A stretch of 64,000 nt of DNA from JAHRAW01 sp028066695 (GTDB taxonomy: Bacteria; Pseudomonadota; Gammaproteobacteria; Arenicellales; Poriferihabitantaceae), in NCBI GenBank assembly GCA_963457535.1, contig OY734803.1, positions 868,001-932,000 of the forward strand, given 5' to 3'. The notes under the pieces were generated by a model that had not been told where the DNA came from, ran no database searches, and saw only the letters and a list, made by a program, of their open reading frames with translations. Made by a program: the position numbers and the translations under genes. This document shows positions 18,356 through 27,366 of the stretch, one piece after another; the first letter of the stretch is position 1; every line of letters starts with the position of its first letter.

Positions 18356-20181
18356 GGCCGCTGCAGTTGATACAGCCGCAGGAATTGTATTCGGCCGTCG
18401 GACCACGGTCCCGGGATGGTGCGCGCCGACTCCGGGCGCGAGACATGCCAGGCCGGCTCCGGGCGGCTCATCTTGAAGACCGACCCGGAGCCGTAGCGCA
18501 CTTCCGGAAAATCGGCCGCGCGGCGGTAGACGCGCTCGCCCGGCAGCACCATAAACTCACTGTGCGGATGCGGGCCGAGACCGGCGTATAAGCGTATTGC
18601 ATTGTGCCCGGTCGGCGGGCCCCACAGCAGCAGGTACTCCGGCGTGAAGCGGCCGTCCAGCATGTTTTTCGCATACGCGCGTTCGCGCCGCGGTATTCCG
18701 GGGCCGCCGCTTCCGTGGTAAATCGCGCAGCAAAAATGCAGGTGGTCGGAGAGATTCCACAGCCACCAGCCGCGGTTGTCGTTGGTGTACACCAGCGTGT
18801 CCTGCGGCAGGCGCTCGCGCAGATACGCGAGCGCCTCGCGCTGGCCGTCCCGGTAGTCGCGGTGGTATTCCAGCGCCAACGCCGGCAGCGTCAGCGCCGG
18901 CGCTTTGCCGCTTTCCACGCGCCACGCAACCGGCCAAGTCGCGGCGGTGGTGAAAAGCAGCGCGGCGAAGAGCGCGCCGCCGCCGATGCGCGTGCGCCGC
19001 CACAGCCAGCACACCGCGGCCGCGCCGATCACCGCGGCAAACGGCGCAAGCGTGGAGATGTAGCGAATCGCGGTGTGCTGCGAGCGCATCTTCCACAAAG
19101 CCCAAAGCGCGATCGCGCACAGCAACAGCGCGAGAAAATGCATGGCGCGGGCGTCGTCCGCGCCGCCTCCCCCGAGGCGCTTCGCGCGCGCGAGCTGCAA
19201 CCACCGGAAAATGCCCCACAGCATGACGCTCCACGCCAGCAAGTTGTGGCTGTTCAAAATGAGAAGCGCCCAGTGGAGCGCATCGAACAACCCGACTCTC
19301 TCCGGACTGTCGAGATAACCGGACGCAAGGAATTTCAGCGCATGCCAGACGGTCTGCGCGGCATAGGCGCCGCCGGCGGCCGCGGCGATGATCCACGCGC
19401 GGCGGTCAAACTCGCGCCGCCGGCACAGAAGATGCATCGCGCCGAGCGCGCCCATGAAAATCGCGTTGCCGAGATAGTGCGTGTGATACGCGGCGATCGC
19501 GGCCGCGGTCATGAGCGCCGCCCAGAGAATTTGCCGCGCAAGGCGGCGGCTCGCGCAAAACTCCGAATACGCAAAAAACACCGCCATATGCAGCAGCAGC
19601 AGCAGCGCGTTGTAAGTCGCCGAGCGCGCATAGCCGAGCGTGAACGGCGACAGGCATGCAAGCGCAAACGCCACCGCGACCAGAGACGGCGAACGCGGAA
19701 ACTCGCGCCGCAAAATCATCGCAAAAAGCGCCATCGCCGCCAGCGTGGAAAGCGCGCTGATCAGGCGCCCCTGCACATCGCCGGCGCCGAACAGGGAAAA
19801 CACCATCGCCGTCAGCCATGGCATCAGCGGCGGATACTGCACGCTGCCGTCGGGGTTGATTTCGGCGCCGTTCCAAGTGGCGTAAAGATTGCGCCCGTCG
19901 TCGGCGAGCGGCGCGCCCAACTCCATCCAGTTGCGCGCCAAATAGACGCTGATTCCTTCGTCAATCCACACCGTCGCCCAGTCCAGATTGACCAGCGACA
20001 AATACGCGCACACCGCAAAGACCGCGGCCATCGCGCCAAGCGCGGCGCGCGGAAATGCCGGCGGCGGCGGCGACTCCGCGGCGGCGTCAGTGGGCGCGGG
20101 CGCGGCGACGGACGCGGGCGCCGCGGCCGGCGGCGCGGGCGCGCGGCGGCGGCGGTTTTTGCGGTCTTTGCGTTTCGCCAT
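18352..20181 (-). CDS. GT-C membrane glycosyltransferase, array copy 5
   Basis: A 609-residue paralogue closest to copy 4: VWIDEG in the first periplasmic loop, YPPLMPWLTA, LGYARSATYNALLLLLHM, YISTLAPFAAV and DYRDGQREALAYLRER. It lacks the His/Glu repeat loop; the equivalent place holds a short GGGGADDA stretch. The cytoplasmic N-terminus is Arg/Lys-rich and then Ala/Pro-rich, ending just before the first helix. The ATG at 20181 lies 8 bp after the stop of copy 6. It is a GT-C sugar transferase by fold; donor and acceptor are unknown. Confidence 0.87.
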   Translation of the reverse strand: MAKRKDRKNRRRRAPAPPAAAPASVAAPAPTDAAAESPPPPAFPRAALGAMAAVFAVCAYLSLVNLDWATVWIDEGISVYLARNWMELGAPLADDGRNLYATWNGAEINPDGSVQYPPLMPWLTAMVFSLFGAGDVQGRLISALSTLAAMALFAMILRREFPRSPSLVAVAFALACLSPFTLGYARSATYNALLLLLHMAVFFAYSEFCASRRLARQILWAALMTAAAIAAYHTHYLGNAIFMGALGAMHLLCRRREFDRRAWIIAAAAGGAYAAQTVWHALKFLASGYLDSPERVGLFDALHWALLILNSHNLLAWSVMLWGIFRWLQLARAKRLGGGGADDARAMHFLALLLCAIALWALWKMRSQHTAIRYISTLAPFAAVIGAAAVCWLWRRTRIGGGALFAALLFTTAATWPVAWRVESGKAPALTLPALALEYHRDYRDGQREALAYLRERLPQDTLVYTNDNRGWWLWNLSDHLHFCCAIYHGSGGPGIPRRERAYAKNMLDGRFTPEYLLLWGPPTGHNAIRLYAGLGPHPHSEFMVLPGERVYRRAADFPEVRYGSGSVFKMSRPEPAWHVSRPESARTIPGPWSDGRIQFLRLYQLQRP

Positions 20182-20189
20182 TTGCGGGT

Positions 20190-22052
20190 TCAGCCGTCTG
20201 CGCGGCGGTAAAAGCGGATCGCGGTCGCGCCGCCGCGCAGGGTGCGGTTGGGGAAGGAGTAGTGAAAGGTCGGTTCCGGGCGTTGCTTCGGCGAATTGGA
20301 ATGCCAATTGAGAAAGTTGCCGGCCGGAATGTATTCGGGCCCGCCGTCGCGGAAGCGCAGTTTTGAATGCGGGCGGTTGCGGGCGAACAGCAGCAGCCAG
20401 TCCGGATCGGCGGCGCCGCGGCTGACATCCTCGGTGTAAAGATAGCCGCGCCCGCGCGCATTCAACCCGGGCGTCTGCACATCGCGCGACAGGCGGCAGC
20501 AAACCAGCAGGCGGTCGGAAAAATACCACAACATCCAGCCGGGGTTTAAATAATTGGAATACACCAGGTCGTCCTGCTTGGATTCCGCGCGCAAATACTC
20601 CAGCGCCTCGCGCAGCGAGTCGCGGTATTCGCGGTGGTATTCAATTGCGAGATACGGCAGCGTCCAGCCGGGATTGCCGGTGAACAAAGTCGCGCCGTCG
20701 GCGTGCCGGCTGTGTTCATAGGTTTTCAAAAAGGGCCAGGCGGGAACGCTGGTCAGCAATAGCAGCCCGGCGAGCGCGGCGCCGGCAACTTTTCGCAGTT
20801 GCCACGCGGCGCACACCGCGGCCGCGGCCAGCGGCGCGCCGAACGGCACAAACGACGAGATGTAACGGTCGGCCGGATTGACCGGCAGCGACAGCAAGGC
20901 GGCGATCAGCGTGCCGAGCGCGACGAAGGCGATGTATTGAAACACGCGGTCATCGCGCATGCGCATGCCGCCACTGTCGTCCGCCGGCAGCCATTTCATT
21001 TTGTGCATGCTGCGCCGGCCGCCCGCTTCGGCATGCGCGCGCCACGCCGCGAACGCGCGCCGCCCGAAAAACCACAGCAGCAAAGTCCAGACCAGCGCGC
21101 CGTTTTGGTTGGGCATGCGCAGGTAGGAGGCCGCCTGAAAGCGGAGTTGGCCGAGCGTGACGCGGAATTGTCCGTAGGCATCGGCCGAGTATTCGGCAAA
21201 ATAAAACCACAGAACCTGCGCCGCATAGGCCGCGCCGGCGCAAACCAGCACGATCCAGGCGCGGCGGTCCAAACCGCGGCGGCGAAACAGCAGGTGGAAC
21301 ACCGCCAAAGTGGAGACGAACATCATGTTGGAAAGATACTGCGTGTGAAACCCGGCGAGCGCGGCGGCAAGCGCGAGCGCGGCCCAGCCGGCGTGGCGGC
21401 GCGCGCAGAACTGCAAATACGACCAAAACAGCAGCATGTGAAAAAACAGCAGCAGCGTGTTGTAAGTCGCCGACCGGGCATAGCCGAGCGTCATCGGCGC
21501 GAAACACGCGAAAGCGAACGCAACCGCGCAAAACCACGGGCGGCGCGGAAATTCCGCGCGCAAAATTTGCGCGAACAGCGCCATCGCGGCGATGGAAAAA
21601 AGCGCGCCGAACGCGCGCGCCGGCGTTTCGCCGTAGCCGAAAAACTTAAACGCCAGCGCATACAGCGCGGTGGTCAGCGGCGGATAGGCGAAAGTGCCGT
21701 CGGCGGCGATGTCGCGGCCCGCTTTGCCGCCGAAGGTGTAGACATTGCGCCCGTCATCCACCAGCGGCGCGCCCAGTTCCAGCCAGTTGCGCGCGAGATA
21801 CGCCATGGTCGCTTCGTCGTCCCAAAACAGCGCCCAGTCCAAATTGACCAGGGCGAGATACGCGAACGCGGCGAGGAGCGCCCACATTGTCCGCGTTGCC
21901 CACTCCACATTTATATGTACATGGGAATGGACATGCGCGGCATCGGCGCGCGCGCCGTCATCGGATGGCGGCGGCGCATTCGCCGCCGCGGCGCCGCGGT
22001 CGTGATGTTCGCGCTGTTTCGCGCGGCGTCGCGCTTTGCGGTTTCTTGCCAT
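20190..22052 (-). CDS. GT-C membrane glycosyltransferase, array copy 6 (first and most diverged)
   Basis: A 620-residue paralogue, first of the six to be transcribed. It keeps the acidic LFWDDEA motif, LGYARSATYNTLLLFFHM and LAIEYHREYRDSLREALEYL but differs elsewhere, with a YPPLTTALYAL segment and a distinct periplasmic end (GGPEYIPAGNFLNWHSN). The N-terminus is basic and then His-containing (AAHVHSHVHIN). The ATG at 22052 shares one base with the stop of the upstream PIG-V-like gene (TGATG), so translation is coupled. It may represent the ancestral function from which copies 1-5 arose. Confidence 0.87.
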   Translation of the reverse strand: MARNRKARRRAKQREHHDRGAAAANAPPPSDDGARADAAHVHSHVHINVEWATRTMWALLAAFAYLALVNLDWALFWDDEATMAYLARNWLELGAPLVDDGRNVYTFGGKAGRDIAADGTFAYPPLTTALYALAFKFFGYGETPARAFGALFSIAAMALFAQILRAEFPRRPWFCAVAFAFACFAPMTLGYARSATYNTLLLFFHMLLFWSYLQFCARRHAGWAALALAAALAGFHTQYLSNMMFVSTLAVFHLLFRRRGLDRRAWIVLVCAGAAYAAQVLWFYFAEYSADAYGQFRVTLGQLRFQAASYLRMPNQNGALVWTLLLWFFGRRAFAAWRAHAEAGGRRSMHKMKWLPADDSGGMRMRDDRVFQYIAFVALGTLIAALLSLPVNPADRYISSFVPFGAPLAAAAVCAAWQLRKVAGAALAGLLLLTSVPAWPFLKTYEHSRHADGATLFTGNPGWTLPYLAIEYHREYRDSLREALEYLRAESKQDDLVYSNYLNPGWMLWYFSDRLLVCCRLSRDVQTPGLNARGRGYLYTEDVSRGAADPDWLLLFARNRPHSKLRFRDGGPEYIPAGNFLNWHSNSPKQRPEPTFHYSFPNRTLRGGATAIRFYRRADG

Positions 22053-23449
22053 CAGCCGTCCACCCAGATATACAAACTGTAACTCGCGGCCAGATACAAC
22101 TGCACCGCGAAAGAAATCGCGCACAACGCGTACAACACCGCGGCGTGCCGGCGGGTGCGCACCAGTTTGACCGCGGCCAGCGCAAGAAACGGCGAGAGAA
22201 TCAGCGCGAACCGGATGAAACTGATGAACAGGCCCGAAAACGCGTGGCCGTAATACAGCGGAACATAAAAACACAGCAGCGCCCACTGGCGCGCGCGCAT
22301 CAAAAGCACGGCCGCGGCCAGCATCAGCCAGATGGACAATTGGCTGAACTTGGTGAAATACGAGACTTTGGACCACAACTCGGCGATGTAGGCGCCGCTC
22401 AGCAGTTTCCAGACATGCGGAAAATTGAACAGGTTGGAAATTCTGTGCGGAGTGCCGTAGCGCTCCTGCGCGGTGATGCCGGAAACAGGGCTTCCGGTCA
22501 CGAAGTAAAAGAAAGTCAAATACACGGCGACGCCGGCCGCAAACGCGGCGAGGCAATGCGCATACGGGCGCCAGTCCGCGCCGGCCGCGGGCGGCGCCGC
22601 GGACGCGGCAAACCGCATTCCGCGGAGGCGCGCCTGCATCAGCAGCGCGCACAATATCAGCCCGGGAAGCACGAATGCCGCGCTGCCGCGCGCCAGCGGA
22701 AGCAGCCCGAAATACAGCAGATAGACGCGCCGACCGGTGTGGCAAAAGTGCCACAGAAAACCCGCCAGCAAAAATATAAACAGCGGCTCGGTGTGAACCG
22801 TGGTGGCGTAGAACGCGGTCGGAAAGGCCAGCGCGACCAGCACCGCAACCCACGGCCGGCCGCCGCCGTATTGCAGCGCCATGCGAAACAGGAACAGCGC
22901 GAGCCCGGCCGTGAAAAAATAATTCAATAACAGCGCCGCCGCCGGAGTCGGCAGGACCACGCTGACCGCGCGAATCAAAAGCGGATAGAGCGGGTAAAAC
23001 TGCTGGCCGCTGGTGCGGTCGTAGCCGTGGTTGTAGCCGTATTCGGACAGCAGCAAATAGTGCTGCCCGTCCCAGTAGGCGAGCGGCAAATACCAGGCCG
23101 AGGGATCCTTGGTATACCAGAGGAGCGAGGCGTGGAGTTCCTTGGCGTTGTGCGCGGCCGGAAAATACGCGTTCAAATTAAAGACCTCGGCGAGCGCGGT
23201 GTAGTTCCAACTGAACAGCAGCATCGCCAGCCCGAGCACGACTTTGACCGCGACCGCGAAAACCACGACGCGCGTTTCCTCGCGGGAAAGCCGCCAGCGC
23301 CGCGCGCGCGCGGCCGCGCCGGCATCGGCGGCGTCCGCATCGGCGCGCGGCATGACGGCGGAGGGAGCGGCGGCCGGCGCGTCGCCGCGTTTTTCCGAAC
23401 GCGCGGCGCGGCGGCGCAGTCTGCGAAGCTCTTTGCGGCTCTTTGCCAT
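22052..23449 (-). CDS. PIG-V/GT76-like membrane mannosyltransferase, paralogue A
   Basis: A 465-residue polytopic protein. The hallmark is YWDGQHYLLLSEYGY (W126, D127, H130), matching the WDxxHY signature of PIG-V-type mannosyltransferases, followed by FYPLYPLLIR and NYFFTAGLALFLFR. In eukaryotes PIG-V adds the second mannose to GPI; bacterial relatives are mostly uncharacterised. The first 50 residues are basic and then Ala/Asp-rich and probably cytoplasmic. It is paired with paralogue B upstream (58 bp gap) and coupled to GT copy 6 downstream. A dolichyl/polyprenyl-phosphate mannose or similar donor is expected from family knowledge. Confidence 0.82.
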   Translation of the reverse strand: MAKSRKELRRLRRRAARSEKRGDAPAAAPSAVMPRADADAADAGAAARARRWRLSREETRVVVFAVAVKVVLGLAMLLFSWNYTALAEVFNLNAYFPAAHNAKELHASLLWYTKDPSAWYLPLAYWDGQHYLLLSEYGYNHGYDRTSGQQFYPLYPLLIRAVSVVLPTPAAALLLNYFFTAGLALFLFRMALQYGGGRPWVAVLVALAFPTAFYATTVHTEPLFIFLLAGFLWHFCHTGRRVYLLYFGLLPLARGSAAFVLPGLILCALLMQARLRGMRFAASAAPPAAGADWRPYAHCLAAFAAGVAVYLTFFYFVTGSPVSGITAQERYGTPHRISNLFNFPHVWKLLSGAYIAELWSKVSYFTKFSQLSIWLMLAAAVLLMRARQWALLCFYVPLYYGHAFSGLFISFIRFALILSPFLALAAVKLVRTRRHAAVLYALCAISFAVQLYLAASYSLYIWVDG

Positions 23450-23507
23450 GGCTAATTAATCCGGTTCAGTGCGAAAAAAATCGCGGCGCGCGCCGCCGTT
23501 CGGCGCA

Positions 23508-24872
23508 TCATACCCACAGATTCATGGCGTAGCGCGCGGCCAAATACAACTGCAGCGCGAACATCGCCGCGCACAGCGCATAAATCATCGCGGCGTGTTG
23601 GCGGCGGCGCGCGTGTTTCGCCAGCGCCAGCGCGAGGAACGGCATCGCCGCCAGCATGTAGCGCGTGTGGCCGGCGAGATCGCCCATCGCCGCGTGGCAG
23701 TAGACCAGCGAAAAATAAAAGCACAGCAACTTCCATTCGCGAAGCGCCGCGAACGCCGCGCAGGCCGCCAGCGTGATCCACATGATCCAGTAGTAAGAGC
23801 GCGCGTGATAGATGCTGAACCATTTCGCATCCATGGACTTGGCGGTCAGGATGTCCCAGAAATGCGCCGGGTTGAATATGTTGGCGATGCTGTTGCCGGT
23901 GTTGGCGCGCGCCTGCGCCTTGATGCCGACAAAAGCGTCGCCGACCACGATTTGAAAGAAAGCGAGATACGCGACCGCGCCGAGAACGAAAACGACGGCG
24001 CATTCGGCGTAAGGCCGCCACGCAAACATTTGCGGCGCAGCGGCCGGCTCTTCCGCCGCATGCGCGGCGCGGCGCGCGGCGAAAAATCGCGCGAATTCCA
24101 ACAGCGCGCACAGCGCCAGCCCGCCAAACACGAACGCCGCAGAGCCGCGCGACAGCGGCAGCAGCGCGAAAAAAAGCAAATACGCGCGGCGGTTTTTGGT
24201 GCAGAAAAAGTGGTGGAAGAAACCGCCGAGCAAAAACAAAAACAGCGGCTCGCTGTAAAACGCCGAAGTGAAAAACGCGGTCGGAAACGCCATCACCATG
24301 ACCACCGACAGCGCCGGCCAGCGGCAACCGAAATGCGCGCCGGTGCGGTAGAGGAACGCGCAAAAACCGCCGACAAAAAGATAGTTCAGCAGCAACGCCG
24401 AAACCGCCGGCGAAAACACCAGACTAAACGCGCGAATCGCCAGCGGGTAAAGCGGGTAGAACTGCTTGCCGCCGGTGTTGTCGTATTGGATGTTGTAGCC
24501 CCAGTCGGCCAGCAGCAGGTAGTGCTGGCCGTCCCAATGCGCGAGCGGCGCATACCAAACCGGAGCGCCGCGGGTGTACCACCGGTTCCAGTTGTTGGGC
24601 TCGCCGGGGAACCACGACTGCAGATCAAACGCCGCAATGATTTCGGCGTGGTTGTGGCCGAACACCAGCATCGCCAGCGTGAACACGCTCTTGACCGCCA
24701 GCGCGAAAATGACCGCGCGCGCTTCAAAGTAACTCGGCCGCCACAGCATGCCGCGCAGGCGGCCGGCCATGTCATTGAGGCCCGCCTGCGGCGCGCGCGC
24801 GGCGCGGCCCCCCGCCCTCTCGGCGAAGCGGCGTTCGCGGCGGCGCTGTTTTGCGCGGTTGCTTCTTCCCAT
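23508..24872 (-). CDS. PIG-V/GT76-like membrane mannosyltransferase, paralogue B
   Basis: A 454-residue paralogue of the neighbouring gene with the same landmarks: HWDGQHYLLLADWGY (W113, D114, H117), FYPLYPLAIR, NYLFVGGFCAFLYR, AFPTAFFTSAFYSEPLFLF. The loop insertion GGKQFY and the region after GIKAQARANTG match paralogue A in position. About ten membrane helices are expected. It starts with an Arg-rich cytoplasmic tail. The stop lies 58 bp before paralogue A, and the upstream methyltransferase ends 24 bp before its start, so it belongs to the same transcription unit. Confidence 0.82.
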   Translation of the reverse strand: MGRSNRAKQRRRERRFAERAGGRAARAPQAGLNDMAGRLRGMLWRPSYFEARAVIFALAVKSVFTLAMLVFGHNHAEIIAAFDLQSWFPGEPNNWNRWYTRGAPVWYAPLAHWDGQHYLLLADWGYNIQYDNTGGKQFYPLYPLAIRAFSLVFSPAVSALLLNYLFVGGFCAFLYRTGAHFGCRWPALSVVMVMAFPTAFFTSAFYSEPLFLFLLGGFFHHFFCTKNRRAYLLFFALLPLSRGSAAFVFGGLALCALLEFARFFAARRAAHAAEEPAAAPQMFAWRPYAECAVVFVLGAVAYLAFFQIVVGDAFVGIKAQARANTGNSIANIFNPAHFWDILTAKSMDAKWFSIYHARSYYWIMWITLAACAAFAALREWKLLCFYFSLVYCHAAMGDLAGHTRYMLAAMPFLALALAKHARRRQHAAMIYALCAAMFALQLYLAARYAMNLWV

Positions 24873-24896
24873 TTGCCGTCTGTTTTTCGCCGGCGC

Positions 24897-25724
24897 CTAT
24901 GCGGGCTCCGCGCGGCGCAGTTCCAGTTTGAGGTAAGGCGTGAAGTTGCGCAGCACGCCCCAATTAAAAGGCAGGTCGAGATACAGCGCCTTGACCACGG
25001 CGGCGATGACGCTCAGGCGCTTTTGCCGCTCGCGGTAGGCCGCGTCGGTGGCCATTCGCCCGAGCATCTCGCGCAGGATTTTCGTGTCAAACTCATGCGC
25101 GAGGCCGATGCGCGCGCAGGCTTTTTTCACCTGCATGTAAGTAACGAAGTTCAGGCTGTTCCAGTAGCCGGCGCAGCCGTGCGCGCGCTCGTAACCCTCT
25201 ATGGCGCGGCGAAACAGCCGGTGGGTGAGCGCCTTGCCGAAGAATATCGGCAGACTAAAATGCGGCTCGTAGGGAAAGGTGTAGTTCGGAAAAAGCAGCA
25301 CGCAGCGGCCGTCGTCGGCCAGGCGCGCATGCGCGAAGCGCAAAAAGTGCCGCCAGTCATGCAGGTGCTCAAAGACATTGACCGCAAAAATCAACTGGTA
25401 GCGCCGCCCGTCTTCCACGCAAAAATCCTCATACCCGCATTTGTGCAGTTTCAGCGACGGCGGCAGCGCGCGGTGGTAGGCGTCCACGATTTGGAAGCCC
25501 TCGCCGACCGGCTCTATTCCCTCAATGCGAAGTTGCGGATAGCGGCGCGAAATGATGTTCAGCAAAATGCCGGTTCCGCTGCCGACTTCCAGCACGCGCC
25601 CGCCCCCGGCGATTTTCTCCAGCAACGGCGCGACCTGGCTCAGGCCGAAGAAGGCTTCGTTGACCCATTTGTCGCGGTCCGGAAAATCCCGGTAGCGCCG
25701 CCGCATTTCCTCCTGCTCGCTCAT
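24897..25724 (-). CDS. Class I SAM-dependent methyltransferase (array methyltransferase 2)
   Basis: A 275-residue protein with the SAM-binding motif VLEVGSGTGILL (E46-G52) and an acidic residue ending the second strand (GIEPVGEG), followed by FAVNVFEHLHDW, typical of small-molecule or lipid/sugar methyltransferases. The ATG at 25724 forms ATGA with the stop of methyltransferase 1; the frame is open upstream but that is the partner gene. A role in methylating a sugar or a lipid carrier product is inferred from its place between a prenyltransferase and glycosyltransferases. Confidence 0.85.
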   Translation of the reverse strand: MSEQEEMRRRYRDFPDRDKWVNEAFFGLSQVAPLLEKIAGGGRVLEVGSGTGILLNIISRRYPQLRIEGIEPVGEGFQIVDAYHRALPPSLKLHKCGYEDFCVEDGRRYQLIFAVNVFEHLHDWRHFLRFAHARLADDGRCVLLFPNYTFPYEPHFSLPIFFGKALTHRLFRRAIEGYERAHGCAGYWNSLNFVTYMQVKKACARIGLAHEFDTKILREMLGRMATDAAYRERQKRLSVIAAVVKALYLDLPFNWGVLRNFTPYLKLELRRAEPA

Positions 25725-26413
25725 TTTGGTTTGTCCAGCACCAGCAGTTCGTGCCCGTACCACAACCGCGAATAGGTTTCGCTGCGCGCGACCGCATAGC
25801 CGTTGCGCGCGCCCCATTCCATGACGCGCGCGAGCGGCAGGTAGTGAATCCACTGCCGCGACAGCAGCAAATCATGCGCGCGGTTTGCCAGGGAGCGCCA
25901 GCGCGGGCGGCGGCACATGTCTTTGTAGATGATGCGCCCGCCCGCGCGCACGCGCCGCCCGGCCGCGTCCAGCAATGCAATCTGCAAGGCCGGCGGAACA
26001 TGGTGCATCACATCCACCAATGAGACCGCGTCAAATTCCCGTTCGGGCCACTCGTCAAAATTCACGCACACGCCGAACGACAGCGGCGGCAGAGTCGCGG
26101 CGGCGGCGATGCGCCCGGCCGCTTGTTCGGCCTCGGCGATGGCGCGCGCGTTGCTGTCGACACCGTGTCCGCGGGAAATGCGCCCGCGCATCGCCGCGCA
26201 CAGCAGCAGCAGTCCGCTGCCGCAGCCGACATCCAGCAACTCGCAATCCCCGCCCGGCGGCAACTCGGCGAGCAGCGGCGCGAGCGGGCTGATGGCGTTG
26301 CGGTGGCGCGCGATCAGCCGCGACTTGAACGGCGCGCGCCGAAAACCGTCGCGCAGCATCTCCGCCTCGCGCGGGAGCATGTCCGCGCCGATGGTGGCAT
26401 TCGGTTGGTTCAT
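25721..26413 (-). CDS. Class I SAM-dependent methyltransferase (array methyltransferase 1)
   Basis: A 230-residue methyltransferase: LLDVGCGSGLLLL (D61-G67) binds SAM, HGVDSNARAI supplies the acidic ribose contact and VSLVDVMHHVPP is the post-II motif. The rest resembles generic methyltransferase-11/25 domain proteins, with no substrate signature. It lies 19 bp downstream of the UbiA-type gene and overlaps methyltransferase 2. Its sequence differs from methyltransferase 2, so the pair is not a simple duplication. Confidence 0.85.
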   Translation of the reverse strand: MNQPNATIGADMLPREAEMLRDGFRRAPFKSRLIARHRNAISPLAPLLAELPPGGDCELLDVGCGSGLLLLCAAMRGRISRGHGVDSNARAIAEAEQAAGRIAAAATLPPLSFGVCVNFDEWPEREFDAVSLVDVMHHVPPALQIALLDAAGRRVRAGGRIIYKDMCRRPRWRSLANRAHDLLLSRQWIHYLPLARVMEWGARNGYAVARSETYSRLWYGHELLVLDKPK

Positions 26414-26432
26414 TAAGAAATACGAGGGTGCG

Positions 26433-27326
26433 TTACAACGCCGCGACCATCACCGCCAGCGCGGCGGCGAGGCACAGCCAACTGACGCGGTCGCGCAGCA
26501 CAAAAGTGACCGGGTCGTCTCCGACCGCGCCGCGCCGCGCCAGCAACGTCATGCGCCCGAGCAAATAAAACAAAATCGGGCAGAGCAAATACAGCCATCG
26601 CGGGCGCGCATACAGCGCGGCGACTTCGCCGTTAATATACAGCATCAGCACCAGCACCGAGGTAAAGCCGCTGGCCGCGCCGAGCGCGGCGAGCGCTTCA
26701 AAATCCCCGCGGCGGTAGGCGCGCCCGCGCGCGCCGCCGGCCGGCGCGTCGGCCAATTCCGACTGGCGCTTGATCAGCGCGAGCGCGAGAAACAAAAACA
26801 TCGCGAAAGCCAGAAACCAGCCGCTCGGCGCGATGTTCGCCGCGGCCGCGCCGGCGAGAACGCGCAGCGTGTACAGCACCGCAAGCGCGACCACATCGGC
26901 GAACAGCATCCGCTTCAGCCACAGCGAATAGGCGAGCGTGGCGAGCGCATAGCACGCGACCCACGCGCCGGCCGCGGGCGCCAGCGCAAACGCCAGCGCG
27001 ACGCCGCCGGCGGCAAACAGCGCGGCGAGCGCGAGCATCGGCGCGAGCGGCAATGCGCCGGACGCGAGCGGGCGGTGGCGCTTGCGCGGATGCTTGCGGT
27101 CGTGCGGGCGGTCCAGCGCGTCGTTGATCACATAGGCCGCGGACGCGCACAGGGAAAACGCCGCGAACACCCCGCAGGCCAGCAAATATTCGCGCGCCGC
27201 GGTGCTGTGCGCGGCGAGCAGCGGCGTGAACACCAGCAGATTTTTGACCCACTGCTGCGGCCGCAACGCGCGCCACAGCGCGCGCGCGCCGCGAACGGGC
27301 GCCGGGTTGTCGTGGTCTTTGGGCAT
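26433..27326 (-). CDS. UbiA-type prenyltransferase, decaprenyl-phosphate phosphoribosyltransferase-like
   Basis: A 297-residue, about nine-helix UbiA-superfamily protein. LRPQQWVKNLLVFTPLLA (residues 21-38), the Asp motif NDALDRPHD (68-76), then KHPRKRHRPLASG and the YSLWLKRMLFADV segment follow the pattern of bacterial decaprenyl-phosphate phosphoribosyltransferases (mycobacterial Rv3806c family) more than of quinone or heme enzymes. That enzyme moves phosphoribose from PRPP to polyprenyl phosphate, the first step to lipid-linked ribose or arabinofuranose. It is the first gene of the 12-gene run and so probably makes the donor for the downstream GT-C enzymes. Exact donor is inferred. Confidence 0.82.
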   Translation of the reverse strand: MPKDHDNPAPVRGARALWRALRPQQWVKNLLVFTPLLAAHSTAAREYLLACGVFAAFSLCASAAYVINDALDRPHDRKHPRKRHRPLASGALPLAPMLALAALFAAGGVALAFALAPAAGAWVACYALATLAYSLWLKRMLFADVVALAVLYTLRVLAGAAAANIAPSGWFLAFAMFLFLALALIKRQSELADAPAGGARGRAYRRGDFEALAALGAASGFTSVLVLMLYINGEVAALYARPRWLYLLCPILFYLLGRMTLLARRGAVGDDPVTFVLRDRVSWLCLAAALAVMVAAL

Positions 27327-27366
27327 GGCGGGGATGGGAAATGCGCGGGAGCGGAAAGGCCGTTTT

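Larger units (their letters stand above)
11195..22052 (-). repeat. Tandem array of six paralogous GT-C glycosyltransferase genes
   Basis: Six consecutive genes with the same motif order and similar size lie head to tail, with stop positions at 11195, 12919, 14646, 16463, 18352 and 20190 (spacing 1724-1889 bp). Neighbouring copies overlap by stop/start codons or are separated by 8 bp or less. Copies 1 and 2 are nearly identical over long stretches, copies 4 and 5 resemble each other most, and copy 6 is the most divergent. This pattern indicates repeated unequal crossing-over and divergence in place. Confidence 0.9.
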
